From positions 2,232,001-2,296,000 of the forward strand of contig NZ_CP050948.1 in NCBI RefSeq assembly GCF_019443745.1: a stretch of 64,000 nucleotides of DNA. Reading direction: 5' to 3'. The notes below the pieces were generated by a model. The model ran no database searches. It was not told where the DNA came from and saw only the letters and a program-made list of their open reading frames with translations. Source of the DNA: Iamia sp. SCSIO 61187. Its GTDB lineage: Bacteria > Actinomycetota > Acidimicrobiia > Acidimicrobiales > Iamiaceae. Shown in pieces: positions 34,848-43,366 of this stretch (its first letter is position 1; every line of letters starts with the position of its first letter). The translations under genes and the position numbers were made by a program.

Positions 34848-35948
34848 ATGAGCGACGACGGTGACCAGGCCCGGGACCCACGCGTCCCAGGGCCCCAGGC
34901 CCCGGGTGCCGGGGCGACCGTGTCGTGGTCGCCGCCGGGCGCCGCAGCCCCGGCGTCGGCTCCGCCGGCGGCCCCGTCGCCGGGCCCGTCGCCGGGCCCG
35001 TCGTGGACGGTCCCGGCCCCGCCCGTCGGCGCCCCGAGCGGGTACGGCCCGCCGGCGTCGGGCCCCCCCGGTGCGTGGCCGCCCGGACCTGGCGGGGTCG
35101 GACCCTGGCCACCGCCGGAGCCGGTCCACCGGGGGAGCGGTGCGGCGGTGGGCTTCGGTCTCGCCGTCGTCGCCCTGCTCTGCTCCCTGGTGTTCCTGGC
35201 CGGAGCCGTCCTGTACCGCGCCCAGGACGACGACACCGCGTCGGCCGCGGCCGAGGGCGCGACCGAGGAGGTCGCCGCCGAGGCGCCGCCGACGACCCGT
35301 GCCGACGGGCGCCTCGCCCCGCCGCCCGTCGCCGCCGCCACCGACGACCCGTTCACCTTCTTCACCACCGAGGCCGACGGTGACCCCGTCGCCTGGGACC
35401 CCTGCGACCCCATCGAGTACGTGGTCAACAGCGCCCGCGCCCCCGAGGGGGCCATGGGGATCCTCGACCAGGCCGTGGCCAAGATCGAGGAGGCGACGGG
35501 CCTGGTGTTCGTGGACGAGGGCGCCACCGACGAGATGGCCCCGGTCGGCGACGAGGTGCGCCCCGACTCCGACCCCGGCCGCTACGGCGAGGGCTGGTCC
35601 CCGGTCCTGATCTCCTGGACCGACGCCATGGCCGACCCCGAGCTCGACGGCGCCGCCGGCCTCGCCCTGCCCAGCTTCCGGGTGGCGGCGTCGGAGGAGG
35701 AGGTCTACGTCACCGGCTACGTCGAGATGGCCGGGGACTACGCCGCCGACCTCATCGCCGCCGGGCGCAGCGCCGACGTGCTCGGCGTGATGATGCACGA
35801 GCTGGGCCACCTGGTCGGGCTGGGCCACGTCACCCCCTCGGACCAGGTGATGACCGACGACCCCAACAGCACGCCGTCGGAGTGGGGGGACGGCGACCGG
35901 GCCGGCCTGGCCCTCGTCGGCACCGGGGAGTGCGAGCCCGACCTCTGA
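34848..35948 (+). CDS. Membrane-anchored matrixin-like zinc metallopeptidase, paralogue 2
   Basis: 366 residues: a cytoplasmic Pro/Gly/Ala-rich region of about 95 residues, one membrane helix (GFGLAVVALLCSLVFLAGAVLY), then a catalytic domain parallel to the gene before it. Shared landmarks are DPVAWDPCDPIEYVV, EEATGLVFVDEGATDE, RYGEGWSPVLISWTD, the zinc site MMHELGHLVGLGH (His 317, Glu 318, His 321, His 327) and the Met-turn QVMTDDP. Tandem duplication with a new, longer inner domain is the simplest origin. A TAGCGT hexamer (34807-34812) and a GGAGG site precede the ATG. Confidence 0.83.
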   Translation: MSDDGDQARDPRVPGPQAPGAGATVSWSPPGAAAPASAPPAAPSPGPSPGPSWTVPAPPVGAPSGYGPPASGPPGAWPPGPGGVGPWPPPEPVHRGSGAAVGFGLAVVALLCSLVFLAGAVLYRAQDDDTASAAAEGATEEVAAEAPPTTRADGRLAPPPVAAATDDPFTFFTTEADGDPVAWDPCDPIEYVVNSARAPEGAMGILDQAVAKIEEATGLVFVDEGATDEMAPVGDEVRPDSDPGRYGEGWSPVLISWTDAMADPELDGAAGLALPSFRVAASEEEVYVTGYVEMAGDYAADLIAAGRSADVLGVMMHELGHLVGLGHVTPSDQVMTDDPNSTPSEWGDGDRAGLALVGTGECEPDL

Positions 35949-35972
35949 ACCGGGGGCTGGCCAGCGCCGAAC

Positions 35973-35986
35973 GAGAACACGTTCTA
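35973..35986. promoter_or_regulatory. KstR-like operator
   Basis: GAGAACACGTTCTA matches the AACNNGTT core and flanks of the actinobacterial KstR operator (sterol catabolism, TetR family). It overlaps the -35 to -10 interval of a TACAGT hexamer at 35985-35990 upstream of the aldehyde dehydrogenase gene. The TetR gene at 42710 or an unlinked KstR could bind it. Confidence 0.6.
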
Positions 35987-36074
35987 CAGTGCACCTGGAC
36001 ACCCGTCCACCGACCCGCCCGCCGCCCTGAGCGGGTCGGCTGCGCTGCGACGTGCACCTCGAAGGAGACCCGCC

Positions 36075-37526
36075 ATGGCTGACGTCATCGCCCACGACTC
36101 GTTCCTCATCGGCGGCGACTGGGTCGCACCGAGGGGCACCGGGACCATCGAGGTCATCAACCCGTCCACCGAGGAGCCCTTCGGGCGGGTCCCGGAGGGG
36201 ACCACCGACGACATGGACGCCGCCGTCGCCGCCGCCCGGCAGGCGTTCGACCACGGCCCCTGGGCCCAGATGAGCCCCAAGGAGCGGGGCGCCGTCCTGG
36301 CCGCCGTGTCGGGCGCCCTCACCGCCGACATGCAGGGGTTGGCCGAGCTGATCTCGGGCGAGATGGGCTGCCCGGTGTCGTGGGGCGTGATGGGGCAGGT
36401 CTTCGCGGCGACCATGATCGCCGACCAGTACGTCGGGCTGGCCGACACCTACGAGTTCACCGACACCCGCGCCGGGATGATGGGCCCGTCGGAGGTCCGC
36501 AAGGTGCCCTACGGCGTGGTGGCCGCCATCGTGCCGTGGAACGTGCCGGTGTTCGAGGCCATGATCAAGCTGGCCCCCGCCCTCGTCGCCGGCAACACCG
36601 TCGTCCTCAAGCCGGCCCCCGAGACGCCGCTGTCGGCCCAGGCGCTGGGCCAGATCTTCCAGGACGCCGGCCTGCCCCCGGGCGTGGTCAACATCGTCCC
36701 CGCCGGGCGCGAGGTCGGCGAGCACCTCGTCACCCACCCCGGCGTCGACAAGGTCTCCTTCACCGGGTCGACCGCCGCCGGCCGGCAGATCGCCAGCGTG
36801 TGCGGCCAGCTCCTCCGCCCGCTCACCCTCGAGCTGGGGGGCAAGTCGGCGGCGATCATCCTCGACGACGTCGACCTGGCCGACGTCGTGGCCAAGCTGG
36901 TCCCCGTCGGCGTGATGAACAACGGCCAGGCCTGCGTGGCCCAGACCCGCATCCTGGCCAGCCGGGACCGCTACGCCGAGGTCGTCGACGCCGTCTCCGA
37001 GGCGGTCGGCGCCCTCACCGTCGGCGACGCCCTCGACCCCGCCACCGAGATCGGCCCGCTGGTGGCCGAGCGCCAGCGCGAGCGGGTCCTCGGCTACCTC
37101 GACATCGGCCGCGCCGAGGGGGCCCGCGTCACCGTCGGCGGCGGCCGGCCCGCCGGCCTCGACAAGGGCTGGTTCGTCGAGCCCACCGTCTTCGCCGACG
37201 CCATCAACGACATGCGCATCGCCCAGGAGGAGATCTTCGGGCCGGTGCTGACGGTGATCCCCTACGACGACGTCGAGGACGCGGTGCGGATCGCCAACGA
37301 CTCGCCCTACGGCCTGTCCGGCTCGGTCTGGGGCGGCGACCACGAGGCCGCCGCGTCCATCGCCCGCCGCATCCAGAGCGGCACGGTGAACGTCAACACC
37401 TTCACCATGGACATGTGCTCGCCCTTCGGCGGGTTCAAGGCCTCGGGCATGGGCCGGGAGCTGGGGCCGGAGGGTCTCGAGGCCTTCCTGCAGACCCAGA
37501 CGGTCGCCCACGCGGCGCAGGGCTGA
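36075..37526 (+). CDS. Aldehyde dehydrogenase family protein
   Basis: 483 residues of the ALDH superfamily: VPWNVPVFEAMIKLAPAL and KPAPETPLS (cofactor region), FTGSTAAG, catalytic Glu in LELGGKSAA, nucleophile Cys in NNGQACVAQT, EEIFGPVL and FGGFKASGMGRE near the end. About as complete as any family member. It is preceded by a KstR-like box and an AAGGAG ribosome site (36060-36065), and followed after 5 bp by a phosphotransferase gene. Regulation and neighbours point to oxidation of an aldehyde from sterol or other lipid breakdown; the exact substrate is unknown. Confidence 0.9.
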   Translation: MADVIAHDSFLIGGDWVAPRGTGTIEVINPSTEEPFGRVPEGTTDDMDAAVAAARQAFDHGPWAQMSPKERGAVLAAVSGALTADMQGLAELISGEMGCPVSWGVMGQVFAATMIADQYVGLADTYEFTDTRAGMMGPSEVRKVPYGVVAAIVPWNVPVFEAMIKLAPALVAGNTVVLKPAPETPLSAQALGQIFQDAGLPPGVVNIVPAGREVGEHLVTHPGVDKVSFTGSTAAGRQIASVCGQLLRPLTLELGGKSAAIILDDVDLADVVAKLVPVGVMNNGQACVAQTRILASRDRYAEVVDAVSEAVGALTVGDALDPATEIGPLVAERQRERVLGYLDIGRAEGARVTVGGGRPAGLDKGWFVEPTVFADAINDMRIAQEEIFGPVLTVIPYDDVEDAVRIANDSPYGLSGSVWGGDHEAAASIARRIQSGTVNVNTFTMDMCSPFGGFKASGMGRELGPEGLEAFLQTQTVAHAAQG

Positions 37527-37531
37527 GCGGG

Positions 37532-38641
37532 GTGGCCCTCCCGAGCCCGCGCGACCCCGACGAGCTGCGGGCGGCGCTGTCGCGCTGGCTCACGGACCGC
37601 GTCGGCGAGGATGTCGAGGTCATCCGGGCCGCCGGCCCGCCCACCACCGGCTTCAGCAACGAGACGATCCTGGCCGACGCCACGTGGGGCGGGGCCGAGC
37701 AGCGCCTCGTCGTGCGGGTCCAGCCGACGACCCACACGGTCTTCCCCGACGACCTCTTCGAGGTCCAGCACCGGGTCATGTCGGCGATCGGCGGGGGATC
37801 GGTGCCGGGTCTGCCCGTGCCGACGCTGCGGTGGTACGAGGAGGACCCGTCGATCCTCGGTGCCCCGTTCATGGTCATGGACCGCGTCGACGGCGAGGCC
37901 CCCTGCGACAGCCCGCCCTACTCCATGGAGGGCTGGCTCAAGGACGGCGGAGAGGACCTCCAGCGGGCGGTGTGGGAGCGGGGCCTCGACGCCATGGCCG
38001 CGGTCCACACCGTCGACTGGCGGACGCTCGGCCTGGCCGACCTCGACCCCTGCCCCGACGGCGGCAGCCGCCTCGGTGCCCGGGTCGACGCGTGGGCCGA
38101 CTTCCTCGCCTGGTGCTCGCCCCACGCCCGCCAGGAGGTCCCCGAGCTGGGGATCGCCTGGCTGCGGGAGAACCAGCCCCCCGACCTCCCCGACGACGAG
38201 GTGGCCCTCTGCTGGGGCGACAGCCGCATCGGCAACCAGCTCTTCGCCGGGCGGGAGTCGGCCGAGACCGTCCGCGTGGCCGCCGTCCTCGACTGGGAGA
38301 TGGTCCACGTCGGCGACCCCGTCCAGGACCTGGGCTGGTTCACCTGGCTCGACCACACCCTGTCCGCGGGGCTCGACCAGCCCCGGCTGCCGGGCCTCCC
38401 GTCCTCGGAGGAGACGGCCGCCCGCTGGGAGGCGGCCACGGGCCGCTCCGCCGCCCACCACCGGTGGGCCGAGATCAACGCCGGCGTCGGCTTCGCCATC
38501 GTCATGGTCCGCCTGACCGCCCTGCTCAAGGAGACCGACCTGTTCCCCCAGGACTCCGACTTCGAGCGCACCAACATGGCCTGCGCCGCCCTCGAGCGGG
38601 CGCTCGCGGCCATGGACGTCCACCCCTCCGACCTCCACTAG
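37532..38641 (+). CDS. Phosphotransferase family protein (APH-like, ACAD10/FadE36-associated type)
   Basis: 369 residues with the aminoglycoside-phosphotransferase/choline-kinase fold: the ATP site near FSNETILA and RLVVRVQP, Brenner's motif LCWGDSRIGNQLF (the family H-G-D has C-W-G-D here, so the motif's first His is Trp) and the metal Asp in VLDWEMVHVGDP. Related proteins act beside acyl-CoA dehydrogenases in fatty-acid or sterol breakdown, phosphorylating hydroxyacyl-CoAs. GTG start 5 bp after the aldehyde dehydrogenase stop, so one transcript is likely. Confidence 0.83.
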   Translation: MALPSPRDPDELRAALSRWLTDRVGEDVEVIRAAGPPTTGFSNETILADATWGGAEQRLVVRVQPTTHTVFPDDLFEVQHRVMSAIGGGSVPGLPVPTLRWYEEDPSILGAPFMVMDRVDGEAPCDSPPYSMEGWLKDGGEDLQRAVWERGLDAMAAVHTVDWRTLGLADLDPCPDGGSRLGARVDAWADFLAWCSPHARQEVPELGIAWLRENQPPDLPDDEVALCWGDSRIGNQLFAGRESAETVRVAAVLDWEMVHVGDPVQDLGWFTWLDHTLSAGLDQPRLPGLPSSEETAARWEAATGRSAAHHRWAEINAGVGFAIVMVRLTALLKETDLFPQDSDFERTNMACAALERALAAMDVHPSDLH

Positions 38642-38711
38642 CTCGCTTCTGTCACCCCTGGTCCCCTCCACGGGGGATGAGGATCGACGGAACGGAACAG
38701 GAAGAACCGTC

Positions 38712-38861
38712 ATGACCCTCTCGCCGCTCGACGAGCACCCGATCCACGTCCGCCGACCCCGCCCCGCCACCCCAGGGCGACGTCGTCGGACGTGGATGGA
38801 TCCGTCCGCCGGACAGCCGTCTGGCGGATCCCCCCGCTGCTCCGGAGGTGGCGTGTCGTGA
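38712..38861 (+). pseudogene. Truncated duplicate of the start of the following gene, 49 codons
   Basis: An ATG at 38712 with an AGGAAG site upstream opens TLSPLDEHPIH, matching TLSPLDEYPIH at the start of the next gene. The DNA differs at silent positions, then homology ends and the frame becomes Arg/Pro-rich. Its TGA (38859-38861) overlaps the GTG of the downstream gene, so it may also act as a translated leader. An imperfect inverted repeat follows (ATCCACGTCC at 38742-38751 with GGACGTGGAT at 38788-38797). Confidence 0.55.
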
Positions 38862-39943
38862 CCCTGTCCCCGCTCGACGAGTACCCGATCCACCAGGCGC
38901 CGATCTCGATGCGGCACGTGGCCACGTCGGACCGGAACTTCTACGACCGGTACTACTTCAACGCCCACCCCAGCACCGACGAGCTGTTCGCCGTGTTCAG
39001 CATCGGCCAGTACCCGAACCTCGGGGTCCAGGACGGCTTCTTGATGGTGGCCGACGCCACCGACCACCGGGTCGTGCGGGCGTCGCGGGCCCTCACCCTC
39101 GACCGGATGGACACCAGCTGCGGACCGCTCCGGATCGAGGTGGTCGAGCCCCTCCAGGTCGTCCGGGTCGTCTGCGAGGAGGGCGACCGCGGGCTGGCCT
39201 GCGACATGACGTGGACCGGGGCCATCCCCGCCCACGAGGAGCCGGGCCAGGTGATGCGGCTCAACGAGCGCCAGACCTTCGACTCGATGCGCTACGCCCA
39301 GACCGGCCGCTGGGAGGGCTGGCTCGAGGTCGCCGGCACCCGCCACGAGGTCACCCCCGACCACTGGTGGGGGAGCCGCGACCGCTCGTGGGGCATCCGC
39401 CCGGTGGGCGAGCCCGAGCCGCCCGGCATCCAGGGCGCCCGTCCCCTGGAGGGCTTCTACTGGATCTACTGCCCGATGCAGTTCGACGAGTTCTCGATCC
39501 TGTGCATCTACCAGGACCAGCCCGACGGCTCCCCGGTCGTCCGCCAGGCGGTGCGGGTCTGGCCCGACGGCCGGACCGACGACCTGGGCACCCCGACCAT
39601 CGACATCCGCTTCGAGGAGGGCACCCGCAACGCCCTCGGCGCGACCTGGCACCTGACCGACGAGGGCAAGCCGCTCGACATCGACGTCGAGGTGCTGCTG
39701 CCGGTCCACCTGAGCAAGGCCACGGGCTACGGCTCGGAGCCGGACTGGCGCCACGGCATGTGGCAGGGCGACCTGGTGGTGCAGGACCTGCACTTCGACC
39801 TGACCGACCCGGAGGTGCTGGCCTCCATCTGGGGCATCAAGGAGAGCGTCAGCCGCTTCACCTGCGGCGAGCACGTCGGCCACGGGCTCTTCGAGTGGCT
39901 GCTGATCGGTCGCCACGACCCCAGCGGCTGGACCGGCTGGTAG
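38858..39943 (+). CDS. AttH/CrtC-like lipocalin-fold protein (DUF7064-type), tentative
   Basis: 361 residues, mostly beta-strand pattern. The best landmark is HWWGSRDRSWGIRP near the middle, similar to the G-x-R-D-H-S-W-G motif of the AttH/hydroxyneurosporene-synthase-like family, plus FYWIYCPMQFDEF. Members include terpenoid or lipid hydratases, isomerases and many uncharacterised proteins, so the function is open. The GTG at 38858 has GGAGG 9 bp upstream; an ATG at 38792 would add about 22 Arg-rich residues and is unlikely. It follows the KstR-box operon and may belong to it. Confidence 0.65.
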   Translation: MTLSPLDEYPIHQAPISMRHVATSDRNFYDRYYFNAHPSTDELFAVFSIGQYPNLGVQDGFLMVADATDHRVVRASRALTLDRMDTSCGPLRIEVVEPLQVVRVVCEEGDRGLACDMTWTGAIPAHEEPGQVMRLNERQTFDSMRYAQTGRWEGWLEVAGTRHEVTPDHWWGSRDRSWGIRPVGEPEPPGIQGARPLEGFYWIYCPMQFDEFSILCIYQDQPDGSPVVRQAVRVWPDGRTDDLGTPTIDIRFEEGTRNALGATWHLTDEGKPLDIDVEVLLPVHLSKATGYGSEPDWRHGMWQGDLVVQDLHFDLTDPEVLASIWGIKESVSRFTCGEHVGHGLFEWLLIGRHDPSGWTGW

Positions 39944-39981
39944 CGGACGCCGACCGGTGACCGCCGGGCGCCGGTCGGCGG

Positions 39982-41136
39982 TCAGGCGTCGAGGACGAGC
40001 GTGGACGCGGTGTAGCCGTGGAGGCGGTTGACGCCGCCGATGGGCCCGATCTCGCCGGCGCAGGCCATGCCGGCGACGGCGGGGCCGACGGCCTCGACCA
40101 CCAGCTCGGCGTCGTGGTCGGGGTCGCCGAAGAACGCCGTCCCCCGCCCGTTGCACGTGAACAGCAACGCCCCGCGCGTGCGCGGCGCCCGAGGCCGGGC
40201 GACCTCGGCCATGAGCGACCGCAGCTCGTCGTCGGCGCTGGCCGCGTCGCGGACGTGGAACTGCACGGTCGTGCCCACCTCCACCTGGGCCCCGATGGCG
40301 ACCGCCCGCCGGTCGGGGTCGACGCCGGTCACGTTGCGGATCAGGAAGTCGCCGGTGCGGAACTCGGGCTGGGTCTCGTCGACCACCACGCCGATCTGGG
40401 GGCCCAGCTCGAAGATCGAGCGGTCGCCGTCGCCCAGCGACTCGGCCGACGCGAGCAGGCGGTCGAGGGCGGGCTGGCCGGCGAGGCCGAGCAGCAGCTG
40501 GCCGTCCACCTCGGTGACGATCATGGGGTCGCCGACGGGCCGGCAGCCCTGGGACACGACCGGGCGGCCCACGGTGCCCGGCGGGAGCAGCACCCCGACG
40601 GCGCCGTCGCGGTGGACCGCGTCGTCGAGGACCAGGTGGTTGCCCCCCGGGCCGCGGGCGGCCGACGCCAGGCCGCCGACGACCGTCAGGTCGGGGAGGT
40701 CGCCGGCCATGGTGGCCAGGAGGGCGTCGAGCGGGAGGCTGAACGGGTCGGCCAGGAGGAGCAGCGTCCGGGGCCCGCCCTCGCCGGCCGCCTGGGGGAC
40801 GCCGAGGATCCGCACGCCGCCGTCGGTCGGGTGGGCGGTGATGCGGACGGGGAGGACGGGGCCGGTGCGCCCGGCCCACAGGGCGATGGCCGGGCCCTCC
40901 TCGACCTCGCGTCGGCCGCCGATCACCGTGCTGGCGGCCGCCCCGACGAGGCAGCCGGGCCGGAGGGTGGCGCGGACCGCGGCGGCGATGTCGTCGGCCG
41001 CGCCGGCCACGGCTGGGGAGAGGAAGAGCACCGCCAGGTCGGGCGCGGGGCCGATCTCGTCGAGCACCGCGCCGACGACCTCGCCCACGGCCTCGGGGGG
41101 CGAGGGGTGCTCGGAGAGGGCGGCGGCGAAGGCCAT
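39982..41136 (-). CDS. FIST domain-containing protein (FIST_N + FIST_C)
   Basis: 384 residues. The FIST_N half (about 1-190) shows LAVLFLSPAVAG, GCLVGAAASTVIGG and VGGLASAARG; the FIST_C half shows GQPALDRLL, RTGDFLIRNVTGVDPDRRAVAIG and the closing LLFTCNGRGTAFFG with MACAGEIGPIGGVNRLHGYTASTLVL. FIST domains are thought to be small-ligand sensors, often for amino acids, in signalling proteins; here no output domain is attached. It is the second gene of a two-gene unit with the 128-residue gene at 41150. Confidence 0.88.
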   Translation of the reverse strand: MAFAAALSEHPSPPEAVGEVVGAVLDEIGPAPDLAVLFLSPAVAGAADDIAAAVRATLRPGCLVGAAASTVIGGRREVEEGPAIALWAGRTGPVLPVRITAHPTDGGVRILGVPQAAGEGGPRTLLLLADPFSLPLDALLATMAGDLPDLTVVGGLASAARGPGGNHLVLDDAVHRDGAVGVLLPPGTVGRPVVSQGCRPVGDPMIVTEVDGQLLLGLAGQPALDRLLASAESLGDGDRSIFELGPQIGVVVDETQPEFRTGDFLIRNVTGVDPDRRAVAIGAQVEVGTTVQFHVRDAASADDELRSLMAEVARPRAPRTRGALLFTCNGRGTAFFGDPDHDAELVVEAVGPAVAGMACAGEIGPIGGVNRLHGYTASTLVLDA

Positions 41137-41149
41137 CGATGGACCCGCC

Positions 41150-41536
41150 TCAGTCGACCGGGGGCAGCAGCGTCAGGGGGACGACCGTCGTCGGTCCGCC
41201 GTCGAGGCGGCAGTGGGCCTCGACGACCTCGTAGTCCGTGAACTCCAGCTGGGCCCGCACGAGGCGGTAGTTGAACTTGCCCGGCTCCACCTGCAGCGGC
41301 TGCACGTTCCGGGCGACCTGCTCCTCGCCCCGCCGGTACACGACCTCCAGCGCGCCCTGGCCGGGCTCGTCGGGCCGGCAGCGGACCAGGACGAGGAGGT
41401 GCGGCTCGAGGGTCACGGGCACGGGGGCCGGGGCGGCGAGGGAGAAGTGCACCCCGGTGAGGTCGATGCGCGTCGAGGGCCCGGGGACCTGGCGCATCTC
41501 CATCTCCTCGATGAAGACGGCGGCGACGATGTCCAT
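41150..41536 (-). CDS. Conserved hypothetical protein, 128 residues
   Basis: A beta-rich protein: IDLTGVHFSLAAPAPVPVTLEPHLLVLVR, LEVVYRRG, and YRLVRAQLEFTDYEVVEAHCRLDG, with alternating hydrophobic residues as in a sandwich fold. The alternating strands and C-terminal PLTLLPP are the only notable features. I do not recognise the family with confidence. ATG start 8 nt after a minus-strand TACGGT (41545-41550). The FIST gene follows after 13 bp and is probably co-transcribed. Confidence 0.65.
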   Translation of the reverse strand: MDIVAAVFIEEMEMRQVPGPSTRIDLTGVHFSLAAPAPVPVTLEPHLLVLVRCRPDEPGQGALEVVYRRGEEQVARNVQPLQVEPGKFNYRLVRAQLEFTDYEVVEAHCRLDGGPTTVVPLTLLPPVD

Positions 41537-41563
41537 GGCGACCCACCGTAGGGGTCGTCGTCG

Positions 41564-42661
41564 TCAGCCGTGGACCTGGTGGCCGCCGATCCAGGTGCCG
41601 GTGGCCCGCAGGGAGGTGGGGTCGAGGGCGACGATGTCGGCGTGGCGGCCGGCGGCGAGGGCGCCCCGGTCGTGCAGCCCCAGGAGCTGGGCCGGCGTCG
41701 TCGCCGCGGCCCGGACGGCGCGCTCGAGCGACACCCCGACCCGCTGGACGACGAGCCCGACGGCGGCGTCCATCGTCAGCGACGAGCCGGCCAGCGTCCC
41801 GTCGGGCAGCCGGGGGGCGCGACCGTCGTGGGTGAGCCCGATCGACCCGACCCGACCGGCTCGCCAGGCCACGGCGTCGGTGACGAGGACGACCCGCCCG
41901 TCGGGCTTGCACCGGAAGGCGACGTCGATCGCCGCCGGGTGGACGTGGACCCCGTCGGCGATGAGCGACACCGTGACCCGGTCGTCGGTGAGGAAGGCGC
42001 CGACCAGCCCGGGCTCGCGGTGGTGGAGGCCGGACATGGCGTTGTAGCCGTGGGTGACGAGGCGGGCCCCGGCGTCGATCGCCGCCGTCGCCTGGTCCAG
42101 GGTCGCGGACGAGTGCCCGACGGCGACGACCGTCCGCCCGGCCGAGAGGGCCCGGATGGCGTCGCCGGCCCCGTCGACCTCGGCTCCGAGGGTCACCAAC
42201 CGCACGACGGGCGGCAGGGCGGCCAGCCACGTCGGGTCGGGGGGGCGCACCAGGGCCGAGGGGTGGGCGCCGTGGGCGCCGCCGAGGAACGGGCCCTCGA
42301 GGTGGGCGCCGGCGATCCGGGGCCGCGCCCCGGGCCGGGCGGCGGCCTCGGCGATGCGGTCGAGGCGGTCGGCGTAGGCGTCGAGCGGGGCGGTGACCAG
42401 CGTGGGGAGCCACGTCGTGGTGCCCTGGGCGGCGAGCAGCCCGTCGAGGCGGTCCCAGTCGGCGGGGGAGCAGGCGGCGGCCACGTCGACGTCCTCCACC
42501 CCGTTGACCTGGAGGTCGACGAAGCCCGGGGCCAGGATCCGCTCGGGCACGGGCCCGGTGGTGGGGACGACCGAGGTGATCCGCCCGTCGTCCACCTCGA
42601 CCAGGCCGGGGGCGAGCACGCCCATCGGCGTCACCACCTGGGAGGCGGCGAGGACGGTCAT
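41564..42661 (-). CDS. nagA: N-acetylglucosamine-6-phosphate deacetylase
   Basis: 365 residues of the amidohydrolase superfamily. Metal and catalytic residues: HLEGPFL (Glu), [11 protein letters not shown] (His), THGYNAMSG (His) and the catalytic Asp in VLVTDAVAW. The N-terminal [13 protein letters not shown] strand closes the small domain. It deacetylates GlcNAc-6-phosphate during amino-sugar recycling. The ATG is 8 nt downstream of minus-strand TAGCCT (42670-42675). It is divergent from the TetR gene, which might control it. No nagB is present in the window. Confidence 0.88.
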   Translation of the reverse strand: MTVLAASQVVTPMGVLAPGLVEVDDGRITSVVPTTGPVPERILAPGFVDLQVNGVEDVDVAAACSPADWDRLDGLLAAQGTTTWLPTLVTAPLDAYADRLDRIAEAAARPGARPRIAGAHLEGPFLGGAHGAHPSALVRPPDPTWLAALPPVVRLVTLGAEVDGAGDAIRALSAGRTVVAVGHSSATLDQATAAIDAGARLVTHGYNAMSGLHHREPGLVGAFLTDDRVTVSLIADGVHVHPAAIDVAFRCKPDGRVVLVTDAVAWRAGRVGSIGLTHDGRAPRLPDGTLAGSSLTMDAAVGLVVQRVGVSLERAVRAAATTPAQLLGLHDRGALAAGRHADIVALDPTSLRATGTWIGGHQVHG

Positions 42662-42669
42662 GACCAGCG

Positions 42670-42675
42670 AGGCTA
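42670..42675 (-). promoter_or_regulatory. -10 hexamer TAGCCT for nagA
   Basis: Minus-strand hexamer ends 8 nt before the ATG; within the 48-bp divergent gap shared with the TetR gene. Confidence 0.5.
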
Positions 42676-42695
42676 CGTCGACCGGACGGCCCCGG

Positions 42696-42701
42696 TACCC
42701 T
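42696..42701 (+). promoter_or_regulatory. -10 hexamer TACCCT for the TetR gene
   Basis: TACCCT ends 8 nt before the ATG at 42710; leaderless arrangement. Confidence 0.5.
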
Positions 42702-42709
42702 CGGCCCCG

Positions 42710-43330
42710 ATGAGCGACGGAGGGGTGACGACGCGGGAGGCGATCATCGTCGAGGCCCGGCGCTGCTTCGCCGAGAAGGGCTTCGACGGCACCTCGCTCA
42801 ACGACATCGCCGCCGGCGTCGGCATCCGCCGCCCCAGCATCCTCCACCACTTCCCGTCGAAGGAGGCGATCTACGCCGAGGTCTTCCTCGGGGTGATGGC
42901 CCAGTGGTCGGCCCAGGTCGAGCAGGCCGTCGAGGAACCGGTCCGCGAGGGGTGGAACAAGGTCGACCACGTCCTGACCGCCGGGTTCATGTTCTTCCAG
43001 GAGAACCCCGACTTCGTCCGCATCGCCCGGCGGGAGGCGCTCGAGGGTGGCCAGCACCTCCCGATGGACCTGGGCAAGGTGCTGCGCCCGCACTTCCAGC
43101 GGGCGGTGGCCTACTTCCAGCGGGAGATGGACGCCGGCCGGCTCCGCCCGCACGACCCGGAGCACATCATCCTCTCGGGCATCGGCGCCCTGATGAGCTA
43201 CTTCAGCGACGGCCCCTTCCTCACCGGCCTCCTCGACCGGGACCCGTACACCGACGAGGAGCTGGAGGTGCGGCTCGAGGAGGTCCGGGGCCTGTTCCGC
43301 TCCGCCCTCCAGCCCGACTCGGAGCGGTAG
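42710..43330 (+). CDS. TetR/AcrR family transcriptional regulator
   Basis: 206 residues: an N-terminal helix-turn-helix, [38 protein letters not shown] and the P-S-K-E-A-I-Y turn, followed by an alpha-helical ligand domain. It lies between divergent nagA and the co-directional acyl-CoA synthetase gene 36 bp downstream, which is the more likely target. No obvious palindrome is seen in the short gap, so an operator is not assigned. Confidence 0.9.
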   Translation: MSDGGVTTREAIIVEARRCFAEKGFDGTSLNDIAAGVGIRRPSILHHFPSKEAIYAEVFLGVMAQWSAQVEQAVEEPVREGWNKVDHVLTAGFMFFQENPDFVRIARREALEGGQHLPMDLGKVLRPHFQRAVAYFQREMDAGRLRPHDPEHIILSGIGALMSYFSDGPFLTGLLDRDPYTDEELEVRLEEVRGLFRSALQPDSER

Positions 43331-43352
43331 GGAGCCGACCGGGGCGCGCGGG

Positions 43353-43358
43353 TAGGTT
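43353..43358 (+). promoter_or_regulatory. -10 hexamer TAGGTT for the acyl-CoA synthetase gene
   Basis: TAGGTT ends 8 nt before the GTG at 43367; leaderless, so the gene has its own promoter inside the TetR-synthetase gap. Confidence 0.5.
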
Positions 43359-43366
43359 CCGGCGTC

